A stretch of DNA of 64,000 bases from Rhea pennata (lineage: Eukaryota; Chordata; Aves; Rheiformes; Rheidae), in NCBI RefSeq assembly GCF_028389875.1, contig NW_026907680.1, forward strand, positions 1,364,001-1,428,000. The letters are read 5' to 3'. Below are positions 16,180 to 27,400 of this stretch, in pieces. Within the stretch, counting starts at the first letter, position 1. Each line of letters begins with the position of its first letter. The notes under the pieces are model-generated. The model made no database searches and was not told the DNA's origin. It saw only the letters and a list, made by a program, of their open reading frames with translations. The position numbers and the translations under genes are program-made.

Positions 16180-16566
16180 TAAGGGCTGCGCTTGTTTAGC
16201 CTCCAGAAGAGAAGCCTGAGAGGGGATCTTACCCATGTCTACAAATACCTCAAGGGAGGGTGTCAAGAGGATGGGAGCGGGCTCTTTTCTGTGGTGCCAA
16301 GTGCTAGGAGAAGAGGCAGCGCACACGAACAAGAACACAGGGAGCTCCACCTGACTCTGAGGAAAAACTTCTTTCTGGTGAGAGTGACCGAGCATTGGGA
16401 CAGGTTGTCCAGAGAGGTAGTGGAGTTTCCTTCTCTGGAGACATTCAGAGGCTGCCTGGTGTGATCCTGTGCAGTGTGCTGTAGGTGACCCTGCTTGAGC
16501 AGGGGGGCTGGACGAGATGATCTCCAGAGGCACCTTCCAACCTCCACCCTTCGATGATTCTGTGAT
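16180..16566 (+). mobile_element. CR1 LINE 3' end, spacer copy 1
   Basis: Begins near GCCTCCAGAAGAGAAG and ends CCTTCGATGATTCTGTGATG. Longer and more diverged than the arm CR1. Homology to spacer copy 2 begins inside this element at 16,467. Confidence 0.92.
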
Positions 16567-17610
16567 GGGCGCTTTCTCTCGCAGCTCCTGCTGTGGGGGT
16601 AATGGAAAATGTGTGGAGGACAAAGAGGCTAGAAGCTGGTCTGAGGTGCGGATCCTTACCGAGGCTTGTCACTCTGCAGAGAGAAGGGGACTGCGTGCTC
16701 ATGAAGTGCTGATCAAAGTCTCCCTGAGCAGGCGCTCAAGCAAAGCTCCTGCATTTGCAGATGCGCACGCACCAGATGGAACGATGAAGCCTGGTCCTCC
16801 AGAATCGCCATTGCTAGTGAGGGGCTGTAGGCTTTGCCCTGACTTGGGCTTGCTGGAGTGTCAAGGTGGAGCAGAGTGGCACTTGGAGGAGGCTCTCCTT
16901 CAGCAGCTTAAAGGCCTGCCAGCTTTCTTGAGCTCCTTTGCCCTTCTGAGCTGCCTCCCCTGTCGTCCCCCTAGCAGGTCTCTGCAGAAGGGGAAGCCTG
17001 CTCGCCTCAAGGCCAGCCTCTGGGCTCTGCTGCCCTCCTTCCTACCTGCCCTCCGGCTCTGCAACTCCACTAGTTCCTGGGTGCTACAGCCCAGGTGGCC
17101 ATGGACTCTGCTGGCACGAAGCCTCCGGGGTGGCCGCTTCGCCTTCTGGCCTGGGGCACCCGCTTTCTTCCCCTCACACCTGCAAAAGCCCAGCACTCAA
17201 GGGCACCCAAGACACACACAAGAGCTGGCAGTTCCCTCCCACCACGCAGCCAGCACTGGGCCCCAGCAAGGGGGGCCCAGGCTCAAGCACTTCCTCCCCT
17301 CAGAGGCGTACAGCAGCTTTTTCCTCCTCTCCCCACAGGCCCCCTGCCCCCAGGACATGCGTTGGCCATGGCACGGCCCTCTCCACGCCTCTCTCCAGCA
17401 CCAACAAGACGCAGCACACCCCTAGGCCACAGCCACCGCAGCTGCAGCCAAAGAGCTACAGGACGACCGCGGCGGCGAGCTGCCCTGGCAGCAGCCCCTG
17501 AGCCCTGACTCCTCAGCTCTGCTCTTCAGGCCTCCCCAAAGCTCCCACACTGCAAACGCACGAGCTCACCACACACCCAGCCAAGAGCCACCCGACTTGG
17601 GGCAGTTGGT
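16567..17610. other. Spacer 5' portion downstream of the CCDC81-like last exon
   Basis: Repeated at 56,764-57,823. A plus-strand frame of 302 codons (319 in copy 2) starts inside the CR1. A minus-strand frame of 98 codons (KKAGAPGQKAKRPPRRLRAS) is equal in length in both copies and may be the 3' end of another exon. Neither can be supported as a gene. Confidence 0.4.
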
Positions 17611-18450
17611 TTAATTCAGCTTCAGAGAACTTCCTGGGTGCTCGCGTGGCTCACAAGCAGTGCTGCTGCTGCTTCCGTTGTGGCTGCTGCTGTGGCCACT
17701 GCCGCTGCCCCTGGGGCTCCCACTGCCGTTGATGCTCTGTCTGACACTGGGTCTTCGTGTGCCGCTGCCACTGCCAGTGGGGCTGCCGTTGTGTCCAGCA
17801 TTGGAGCTTCCACTGCCACTGCTGCTACGAGCGGGTTTCTCGCTGTGTCCAACATTGCAGCTCCCACTGTCACTGCCGCTGTGTTTGCCGCTGGCACTTG
17901 GGCTGCCGCTGTGCCCGCCACTGGGGCTTCCAGTGACGCTGCCACCGCCAGTGGATCTGCTGCTGCGTCTGCCACTGGGGCTTCCAGTTCCGCTGCCGAT
18001 GTGTCCGGCACTGCCACTGCCGCTGCCACTTGGTCTGACAGTGGGGCTTCCACTGCCCCTGCCGCTGACACTGGGGCTGCCGCTGTCTCTGACAGTGGGG
18101 CTTCCAGTGCCACTGCCACTCTGTCCGGCACTGGCACTGGGGCTGCCACTTGGTCTGACAGTGGGGCTTCCACTGCCCCTGCCGCTGACACTGGGGCTGC
18201 CGCTCTGCCTGCCACCAGGGCTCCCGCTGCCACTGCCACGCTGCCCGCTACTGACACTGGGGCTGCCGTTCTCTTTTGCAGTGGGGCTTCCACTGCCGCT
18301 GCCTCTGGGTCTCCCGCTGACACTGCCGCTGATACTGCCCCTGCCACTGCTGCTGCGTCTTCTGCTAAAACTGGCTCTGCTGGGCTCTTTGCCACTGCTG
18401 CTGCTCTTTCTTCTGCTTGCCTGTGTCTCTGCACACGGCTCTTCTTCCCC
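17611..18450 (-). CDS. CCDC81-like: Last exon of the CCDC81-like gene, expanded Gly/Ser-rich coding repeat
   Basis: 840 bases, acceptor TTGTGCAG then GEEEPCAETQ, ending EHPGSSLKLN and TAA. About 240 codons in the middle are low-complexity Ser/Gly/Pro/Arg, with repeats such as SGRGSGSPTVRPSGS occurring twice 120 bases apart. All 280 codons are open. The same exon in copy 2 is only 39 codons, so this is an in-frame expansion of 723 bases. Confidence 0.7.
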   Translation of the reverse strand, partial: GEEEPCAETQASRRKSSSSGKEPSRASFSRRRSSSGRGSISGSVSGRPRGSGSGSPTAKENGSPSVSSGQRGSGSGSPGGRQSGSPSVSGRGSGSPTVRPSGSPSASAGQSGSGTGSPTVRDSGSPSVSGRGSGSPTVRPSGSGSGSAGHIGSGTGSPSGRRSSRSTGGGSVTGSPSGGHSGSPSASGKHSGSDSGSCNVGHSEKPARSSSGSGSSNAGHNGSPTGSGSGTRRPSVRQSINGSGSPRGSGSGHSSSHNGSSSSTACEPREHPGSSLKLN

Positions 18451-21400
18451 CTGCACAAGGAGGCAGAAAGAACAGGCTGTGTTCTGCCCTGCCAGAAAGC
18501 CCAGTAAGACTGCAGACTCGTGAGGGCCAGGGATGTTTGCAGGAGCTTCTGAGGGTGTTGCCAGCCTCACCGTCATGGGACAGGGGAGCTTGTTTGGACA
18601 CAGCTCATCAGCCCGTGGCAGAGGCTGCTGGTACCAGGACTGGCAGATACCTGTGTCGTCTTGGCTTCAGCGGTCAGGGAGAGCTTTGCAAAGGGGCACA
18701 CCAACGCTGGAAGCATCCCTTTGCGCTCAGCTGCTCAGATCTTGCAGGTGCCACTGTTGGAGGCCATTCTCAGCACTCAACAGCTGCCCCCTTGGCTGGA
18801 AGGCAAGGCTGAGCCCAGGCCAGCCCTGTGGCTTGCTCATGGGGCAATGGGGTTGCACCTTGTCTCTCTCGCTCGGCCTCCGAGCCCTCCTGCTTCTCTC
18901 CTCCCCTACTCCCTCAACCCTGCTCCCATTTGCAGAAACAGCCCTTCAGCTCCACAGCAGTGCTGGGCTTTTGCTGGGGGCTGCAGAGAGGGACTTAGTG
19001 ACAGGCTTTAAGCCACATCAAGCCCATGTCAGGAAAAGTCACAGCACGCTCTCGGCAGCACAGTGGCTCCGGGATTACAAGTGGCACCCCTTGCTGCCTC
19101 ACTGCCCCTCAGTTCTGCCAGGCTTCTCCTGGAGCTGCCACATACCTGCCCTGTCTTGCAAGGCCCCTCTTGACTGTCCAGCCCTTCCTCCTCTTCCTCT
19201 AGGCAGGAGAAGTAGACCTTCAGGGTCACTTGCTTGTCTTCTCCCAGCTGGTATTGGACGATCTTCTGAATACTGGGCTTTTCTTCAGCCAGATTCTCAG
19301 CACCCTCCTGCACCTGCAAGACAACTCCACACTGTGCAATGTGCCCCACTTCCAAGTCCACTCCGCTGCTCTCCACATGCTCCTCGCCAGCATCCAGGGA
19401 CTGCAGGACCTTGGCAATCACCAGGCCCCTGGCTCTGACCTGGCCTGGGGCACCCTGCCGAACAACGGCTGCTGCCGCCCCAGCAGCAGAAGAGCAAGGG
19501 GCACCGCAACATGTCCCAGGCTTTGTGACCTTCTCCTGAGCCTTCCTGCCAGCACCCTATTGCCCTGAAGGGAAGACCAGCCATGCTGAACATCCCCTTC
19601 TCATTCGCACCAAGCATCTCAATAATCACACAGCTGAGCAGAAACTCTCCATGGTCTCTCACTGAAAACCCCAGCACTACCATGGCCAGAAAAAAAGAGA
19701 GGGCCCCAGGGGCTCTGCTGGAGTGTTCGAGGAGGGCGCAGCAGCAAGAGCTATATTGCAAAACTAGAGCCCAAGCAGTGCCTTTGAAGGCAAGCCCTGG
19801 GCCAAGTCAGCCAGGGCTCAGCAGAGCCCATGGGAAGGGCTCTTGTCCCAGAGAAGAATGCTTCTGCAGACAAAGGAGCTCAGGGAGGAGCACCTACCTG
19901 TCTTGCCTTCGGAGCGCTTTCATTCACAGCCCACACAGCTCGCACTCTAGCACGTGGCGGTTGTTCCCAGGCGCCTGGGGCCGGCCGTTTGGCAAAACAC
20001 TCTGGGGTGGTGGAAAACATCCTGCAAATAGGCACCAGGGAGGTGGCATGAGCCCGGGGAAGCTGGGGAGTTTGGACTCCACGCAGCGCTCCCAAGGGGG
20101 GGCACCTGCCTCTGCAGCAGAAGGCAGTTCTGCAGCAGCAGCACGGGGGTTCCACTGACGGGGATCACATCCACAGACACGGAAATCACCTCCCGCCAAA
20201 ACACCCACAGCTACACAATGTGCCCGCTGGAGAGCTCCGGGTGCCCACAGCGAGACTTTCTCTCCAGGCAGCAAGGAGAGCAGCAGGGTCCCCTACAAGG
20301 ACAGCCTCCAACTCACACCATTACCTGTGTCCTGTCAACTGCATTAGCCACTGCTCCGTGGCCCCAAGGACTCGGTGTTCCGGGATGGGCAATGGATTGC
20401 TGCTGGGCACCCAGCAACAGAGAAGGAGAAAGGCATGAAGGCAGCCCAGAATAAAGCCCTTGTGTGGTGGGAGCCAGCACAGAGTTGGCCAAAGCCCCCC
20501 ACAGAGCCCACATGAAGGCAGAGCATGCCTGGAGGTCACAGGGACACTGTCGCTGGGAAGTCTTGCTCCCAAAGCACTTTCAGAGCAGCCTTCGCCAGCC
20601 CTGGCACTGCAGCCCTAACAAACCTGCGCCGAGAAGATGCTCTCTTGCTAAACTGGAGGCTAGGGAGCCAACAAATATACTCACGTTGGAAACATATGGC
20701 GGCGGGGAGTACGGGCCTGGACATCGAGGGCTTTGGTGGCTGCAAGGATCGAGTCTCTCATCTCCAGCATCTGCACAGGGGAGAAACACAGGTGAGATGC
20801 TGCCAAGAAGAGGATCTTGCTGCTCACAAGGGCAGCCAATGTTTGCACTGTTCAGAGAAGAAGCTGCCTCTCAGAACAGCAGAAACAACCTTCTCTCTTG
20901 CTCACTGCAACCCCTCCATTCTACACAATAGCTGCTCCCTGGACATACAGGCAAATGGGGAAAAGCTCTGGCAGGCTTTTGTCCAGGGCAAGAGCCAAGA
21001 GGCTGATCCAGGAGAGCAGTTCTTGCCTAGGGGAGAGACTGAGGGAGGGCAGCGCAGGGGAGGGCCGCTGACGAAGATTAAGGGCAATGTGCATGGCAGT
21101 CCTGCTAGGGAGGACAGGAGGGTACAGTGGGGGCTGCAGCAGGTCTCTTTTCCCAGAAGGGAAAATTATTTCTCAGGCTCTGCTCTGACCCTTCCCATGC
21201 GCCTTCCTGCAAACACCCTACTGCCCTGAAGGAAAGACCAGTCACACTGAACATCCCGTTCTCATTTGCACCCAGCATCTCAATAATCACACAACTGAGC
21301 AGAAACTGAATTTTCTATCGCAGAAAGGCTCTGCAGTTCAGAGGCAACCAAAACCGGGACCCCGGTGCCTCTGCTGGTGTGTTCAAGGAGGGCGCAGCAG

Positions 21401-24400
21401 CAAGAGCTATATTGCAAACCTGGAGCACAAGCGGTGCCTGTGAAGGCAAGCCCTGGGCCAAGTCTTGCAAGGTTCAGCAGAGCCCATGGGAAGGGCTCTT
21501 GTACAGCCAGCGCCCATAGCACAAGGCCTGGGCAAAAAGCAGGCTGGCACATGAAGGGCTGACTCAATGAGGAGCACTTACCACGCCAGACCTCTGACGG
21601 CCCTCGCTCAGAGGACATGCAGCTAGTGCTTGGGCTTCTCTCCGTTCCTTCTTCCTGCCCGCTGCTGCTGTACTCTGTGCAAAGCACTCTAAGGTGACTG
21701 GCACTGGCCTGCAAATACACACCGCGGAGAGGTGATATGAGCACAGGGAGAGTAGGGTCCCCACCTGGCCCTCACCAGCTTCACACCTGCTCCTGCAGCA
21801 GAAGGCAATTCTGCAGCAGAAGCACAGGGCTCCCACTGACTGCGGCCACATCAGAGCACCACCTCCCACCAAAACACCTGGGGCTGCACGTCATGCCTGA
21901 AGGAGAGCTCCAGGAGCCCAAGGGAGACTCTCTCCAGGCAGTGAGGAGAGCAGCAGGGTCATCTGCCAGGACAGGCTCCAAGGCACAGCATTACCTGATG
22001 TCCTGTAAGCTACATAAGACCTGAACACTCTGTGTTCAGGGATGGGCAATAGGTTGTTGCTGGGCACCCAGTGTTGAAGAAGGACAAAGGCATCAAGACA
22101 GTCAAGCATTAAGCTCCTGCATAGTGGGAGGCAGCACAGAGCTCTGCAGAACCCTCTCCCCACCCACAGAGCCCAGATGAAGGCAGAGCATGCATGCAGG
22201 TCACTGGGACCCAGCCGCTTGGAATTTTTGCTCCCAAAGCACTTTCAGAGCAGCCTGCCCCAGCCCTGGCAATGCAGCCCTAACAAACCTGTGTGGAGAG
22301 GCTGCTGCCTTTGTCAGGGAGAGGGGAAAGAAGGAAGGGAAAGTACTCACTTTAGGAACATGTTTGGAAGAGGTGCAGGGGACACAATCGGAGCTGCTTT
22401 AGTGGCTGTCAGGATTGAATCCCTGTGTATTTTCATCTGCAAAGGTGAGAAAGAGAGGTGAGATGCTGCCAAGGAAAGGATCTTGCTGCTGGCAAGGGCA
22501 GCCCATGTTTCCATGCTTCAGAGAAGAAGCTGCCTCTCAGAATTGCAGAAACAGCCGTTGACCCTTTGCTCTTGCTCACAGCAGCCCCTCCATTCCACAC
22601 AAGAGCAGCTGCAGGGGAATATGGGCAAAGAGCTAAATGTTCTGGCAGGCTTTTGTCCAGGGAAGAGCCAAAAGGCTGATCCAGGACAGAACGGAGACAT
22701 CAAGGGAGGCAAGCGCAGGGGAAGCCAGCTCAGAAGCTTCTCCAGTAGGGAAGGTTCTTCCCCAGCCTCTGCTCTGAGCCTTCCTGTCAGCACCCTTTTT
22801 CCCTGAAGGGAAGCCCAGAAAGGCTGAACATCCCTTTCCTGCTTGAAACAAGCATCTGAATTATCACAGAGCTGAGCAGAAGCTCTTTACTTTCTATCAC
22901 AGAAAGGCCCAGCACTTCCAGTGCCACCAGCAGGAGGGCCACAGAGGCTCTGCTGGTGTGTTCACAGAGAGCAAGGTGCAACACTGTGTGCATTCCAAAA
23001 CTACATTCACCACCGATGCCTTTGAAGGCAGGACTGGGCGATGTCGGGCAGGGCTCAGTGAACCCATGGGAAGGGCTCTTGTGAGCCAGCGCCCATAGCA
23101 CAAGGCTTTTGCAGGAAGCACGCTGGAAAAGAAGGGCCCCCAGCAGTGACACTTACAGCTCTGGCATTCTCGTCCACTTCATTCCCAGGCCACTCAGTAG
23201 GTGCTCCACCTTCTGATGATGGCTTCCTCCCGCCTGGCACTGCCTTCTGGGCAGAGCACTCTGGGGTGCCTAGGAATGGACTGCAAATACACACCGCGGG
23301 GAGGTGGCATGAGCACAGGGGGAGTAGGGTCCCCATTTCAGCCTGACAAGTTGGGCACCTGCTTCTACCGCAGAAGGCAGTTCTGTAGCAGAAGCACGTG
23401 GGTCCCACTGACTGGGGTCACATCCACAGGAACGGGGATCACCCCCTAACAAAACACCCAGGGCTGCACATCATGCCTGAAGGAGAGCTCTGGACACAAC
23501 CACAGTGAAATTTTCTCTCCATGCAGGGAGGCGAGCAGCAGGGTCATCTGGCAGGACAGGCTCCCAGGCACAGCATTACGCGCTGTGCTGCCGACTACAT
23601 TAGTCACTGCCCCGTGGCCCCAAGGACTCTGTGTTCCGGGATGGGCAATGGATTGCTGCTGGGCACCCAGTGACAAAGACAGAGAAAGGCATCAAGGCAG
23701 TCCAGAATAAAGCTCTTGCGTGGTGGGAGACAGCATAAATCTTGGCTTAGGGCCTCCAACAGACCCTGTATGAAGGCAGAGCATGCGTGCAGGCCACTGG
23801 GATGCAGCCGCTGGGAAGTCTTGCTCCCAAAGCACTTTCAGAGCAGCCTCCCCCAGCCCTGGCACTGCAGCCCTATCACACCTGTGCTGAGAGGCTGCTG
23901 CCTTTGTCAGTCAGGGGAAAAGAAGCAAGGCAAAGTACTCACGTTGGAAAAATACTTGGAAGAGCACAAGGGGCCTCAGTCTCACTCCTCTGGCTGGCTT
24001 TGAGGACTGAGTCCCTCATCTCCAGCATCTGCAAAGGTGAGAAACACCGGTGAGATGCTGCCAAGGAAAGAATCTTGCTGCTGGCAAAGGCAGCTAAAGT
24101 TTCCACTACTCAGAAAAGAAGAAGCTGCCTCTCAGAAACTCTGAAATACCCATCATTGTGGCTCACAGCAGCCCCTCCATTCTACACAAGACCAGCTGTA
24201 GGAGAATATAGGCAAAAGTCTAAAAGCTCTGGCAGGATTATGTCCAGGGCAAGCACAAAGAGGCTAATCCAGCAGAGCATTGGGAAGTCAAGGCAGGCAA
24301 GTGCAGGGGAAGGCAGCTCACTAAACTCTAGGGCAATGTGCAGGGCAGTCCTGCTAGGGAGGATAAGAGAGGGCAGTGGGGGTTACGGCAGCTCTGTTTT

Positions 24401-27400
24401 CCCAGAAGGGAAGGTTCTTTCTCAGCCTCTGCTCTGACCCTTCCCTGTCAGTGCTCTTTTACCCTGAAGGGAAGCCCAGCAAGGCTGAACATCCCTTTCC
24501 TGTTTGAACCAAGCATCTGAATAATCACACCGCTGAACAGAATCTCTCCATCTGCTATAGCAGAAAGGCCCAGCAGTTCCACGGCCACTAGAGCGAGGGC
24601 CCCAGAGGCTCTGCTGGGAGACGTTAATGGAGAGTGAAGGAGTCATGAGAGATGCATTGCAGAAGTAGAGCACAAGCAGCGCCTTTGACAGCAAAGCCCG
24701 GGGACAGTCAGGCAGGGCCCAGAGGAACCCATGGGAAGGGCTCTTGTCCAGCCAGCGCCCACACCACGATGCTTTGGCAGAAAGCAAGCTGCCAAAAGAA
24801 GGACCTCCATCAGGAGCACCTACCTCTCTTGAATTCTGATAGCCAATCTCAGGCCCGCCAGCTCCCGCTCTGGCGTCTGGCAGCTGCTTCCTCCAGCCCA
24901 CTAAATCCTCCTTTGCAGAGCTAGGCTGAATTGCTGGCAGCATGCTGCAAATACACACCGTGGGGAAGTGTGACACAGAGACTCTCCACCACCCAACCAC
25001 CCAGGGCTGCACAGCGTGCCCGAGGGAAAGCTCTGGGTGCCCACAGTAGGACTTTTTCTCCAGGCACCAAGGAGAGCAGCAGGGTCAGCTCCAAGGACAG
25101 GCTCCAGCACACACCATTACCCACTGTCCTGAGCACTCCAGTAGCCTCTGCGGTGTGGCCCCCAAGGACAAGCTTTCTTGGAAGCTTCAGAAAGGGAACC
25201 GGGAATAACTGCTCTGTCCCTTGCAGTCCTTCCGTCTTCAGGCACTCATGTCCCTCCTTCCCATCCTCTTCAAAGTGCCCAAACAACTCGTCCTTGCCTC
25301 TAAGGGCTGCCTGAGCCATGGCCACACCCTCTCGAGCCTGCTGCTCGCCACCCCTGACTGCTGCCTGGAAATGACCCTCCTTCCTCCTTGCTGCTGGCAG
25401 TCAAAGGAAGGGCATTGCCCAAGGGGAAACACCACAGCTTTGGGGAGATATTCACCCAAGGCATCCTCCCCTCCAGCAGCATTCCCTGCACACCCCTCTT
25501 GCACCTCACACCAGTTGAGCTTTTCCACTTAGCTCCTCACAAGGCCTGACAAGGGCATGCAGACTCTTCCTCAGCCTCCAAAATTGCCCTGAGACACCCA
25601 GCCCTGCTCTCCACAGATGAGCAGCATTCTCCTTACTTTCATCTATGGGCTAGGGGAAAAGGCCCTCCTCTTCCCAAAGGACCAATTACATTGAGTTGCC
25701 CAAAGGTCTGGAAGCTGGAAGCAGAGGCAGCGGGGGCAGAAAGCCAAGAGCAGGCTCTGCCAGGCACATGCTCTTGTCTGCCCAACCAGCAACGGAGGCC
25801 TAGTCCTCGTGGCAGAGCTTAAAAGGCATTCAGAGCTCCTCAGGACCTTGTGTCCAAGGGAAACATCACCCTCCAAGACACACAAGGCTACAGGGTCACC
25901 CTCCGCCATTCCCCCAAGTGTCTCACCTGCCTCGAGGCTCTTCCTCCACCGTGCCTTCCTCCACATTGGTAGCCACCACTTTGGATTCAGGCTGCCTCTC
26001 TCGCTGGAGGAGGCGCTGGCCAGATACATGCTCTGCAATCAGAAGGGAAGAAAACACACAGTCAAGCCAAAGGCTGTGCTTTGGGAATGTGTAGGAGAAA
26101 CACAGAAGGCAAGGGCAGAACAAATTGCTTTGAAGGTGGAAGGAAGTCTTGGCACAAGTGAGCAGATTGTCGACTCCCCATCAGGGCTGAGCTGCCTTGC
26201 CTCTAGTGCCTCATGCTAGGCGAGCCACGGTGCTGCAGCCTTGGCTCCAATGCCCTGCCAAGGACCAACAAAAGAGAAGGTGCAAAGCCCAGCCAGGCAT
26301 CAGCCACTCCATTACCTTCCTTGCTGCTGGCAACATCTAGTCCCTTCTCCTCTTCCCACGTGGGCTTCACAGCTCCCACAGATGGTCTTCGAGGGGCACT
26401 CTCAAGCACATACCTGTAAACCAGAAAAAGACACCACTCGCAAGGAAGGGCCCCGCATTTCCTTTGCTGCTTCTGTGAATTCTGGGCACACAGACACATG
26501 GCCCAGCTGCTAGGAAGAGCAGCCTTTCCCAAAGGGGGAATATGCAGGACAGGTCATCTCCTGCAGGACTCCCTCAGGAAGTGCAGGGACCCAGCATGCC
26601 TGCCTGCAGGCCCACAAGCTTCCTCCTCACACTGCTCCAGGCCTTCCCTCTACCCCTGGGGAGAGAGCTCCTTCTCAGCTTTCCAAAGCAAACCCTCCAG
26701 GTCAACACTGCAGCCTGTCTGACAGCTCCTGAGCAGGCTCCTGTGCAGGCACATCAGACAAGGCCCCTTTCCTCCAGCTTTCCACCCTCTTAGGAAATTC
26801 TAATCTAGACCTCCACAGCCCTTGCAATCCCTCCCAAGCTCAGGGCAGAGCATCTGCAAAGAACAGCCTCCATTCCTGGGCCCCTAGTGGAACAAAGGCC
26901 TTCACAAGGTGGGAGCCAGCACAGAGCTCAGCAGAACCCCCACACAGAGCCCAAACAAAGCCAGGGCATGGCTGCAGCACACGGGGATCCAACTCCTCGG
27001 AAGACTTGCTCTGCAAGCACATTCTGAGCAGCCTTCACTAGCTCTGGCAACACATCTCGACCAAACCTGCAGTGAGGAGCTGCTCTTTGGGTGAGCCCGG
27101 AACTCAGGTGGAAAGGAGCAAACCAAAGTACTCACATTGGAAAGACAATGAGAGAGCCAGAATGGATCAGGGAAGCCGCTGTTTGGGTGCTTGCGAGAAC
27201 TGAATGCCTCATCTCTGGCATCTGCAAAGGGCAGAGACATGGGTGAGATGCTACGAAGAAAAGGACCTTGCTGCCCACAAGGGCAGACCATGTTTCCACT
27301 AATCAGAGAAGAAGCTGCCACTCAGAAAGAGGGAAACACCCCTCGCTCTTGCTCACAGCCACCCCCACCTCCATTCTACAGACCAGCAGGTGTGGAATAA

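Larger units (their letters stand above)
19565..25120 (-). repeat. Tandem array of ~1.6 kb exon-bearing units, spacer copy 1
   Basis: The marker CCCTGAAGGGAAG...CTGAACATCCC recurs at 19,565, 21,228, 22,801 and 24,462 (spacing 1,663, 1,573 and 1,661). Each full unit carries an 86-base exon (minus-strand 20,770-20,685, 22,436-22,351 and 24,028-23,943; a further one belongs to the main gene at 27,221-27,136) with TTTGCAG or GTGCAG acceptor and GTGAGT donor. It also carries a ~78-base exon (for example 20,402-20,325) and a block reading DPAALLxAWRES...PVLLLQNCLLLQ. Fragments are diverged, and some units have in-frame stops. Confidence 0.8.

Noticed and set aside
16517..17425. Plus-strand 302-codon frame, repeated as 319 codons at 56,679-57,638
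   Set aside because: It starts inside a CR1 element, has no splice or promoter context, matches no family, and the copies are too recent for conservation to mean anything.
17638..18523. Two plus-strand open frames of 287-289 codons (Ala/Thr/Ser-rich and Leu/Pro-rich)
   Set aside because: They are the antisense of the Ser/Gly coding repeat. Composition alone keeps all frames open, and only the minus-strand frame has a splice acceptor and a C-terminus conserved in copy 2.
19565..25120. CRISPR-like or satellite interpretation of the 1.6 kb periodic array
   Set aside because: Units are far too long, contain splice-flanked exons, and the genome is a bird; it is a gene-internal tandem duplication.
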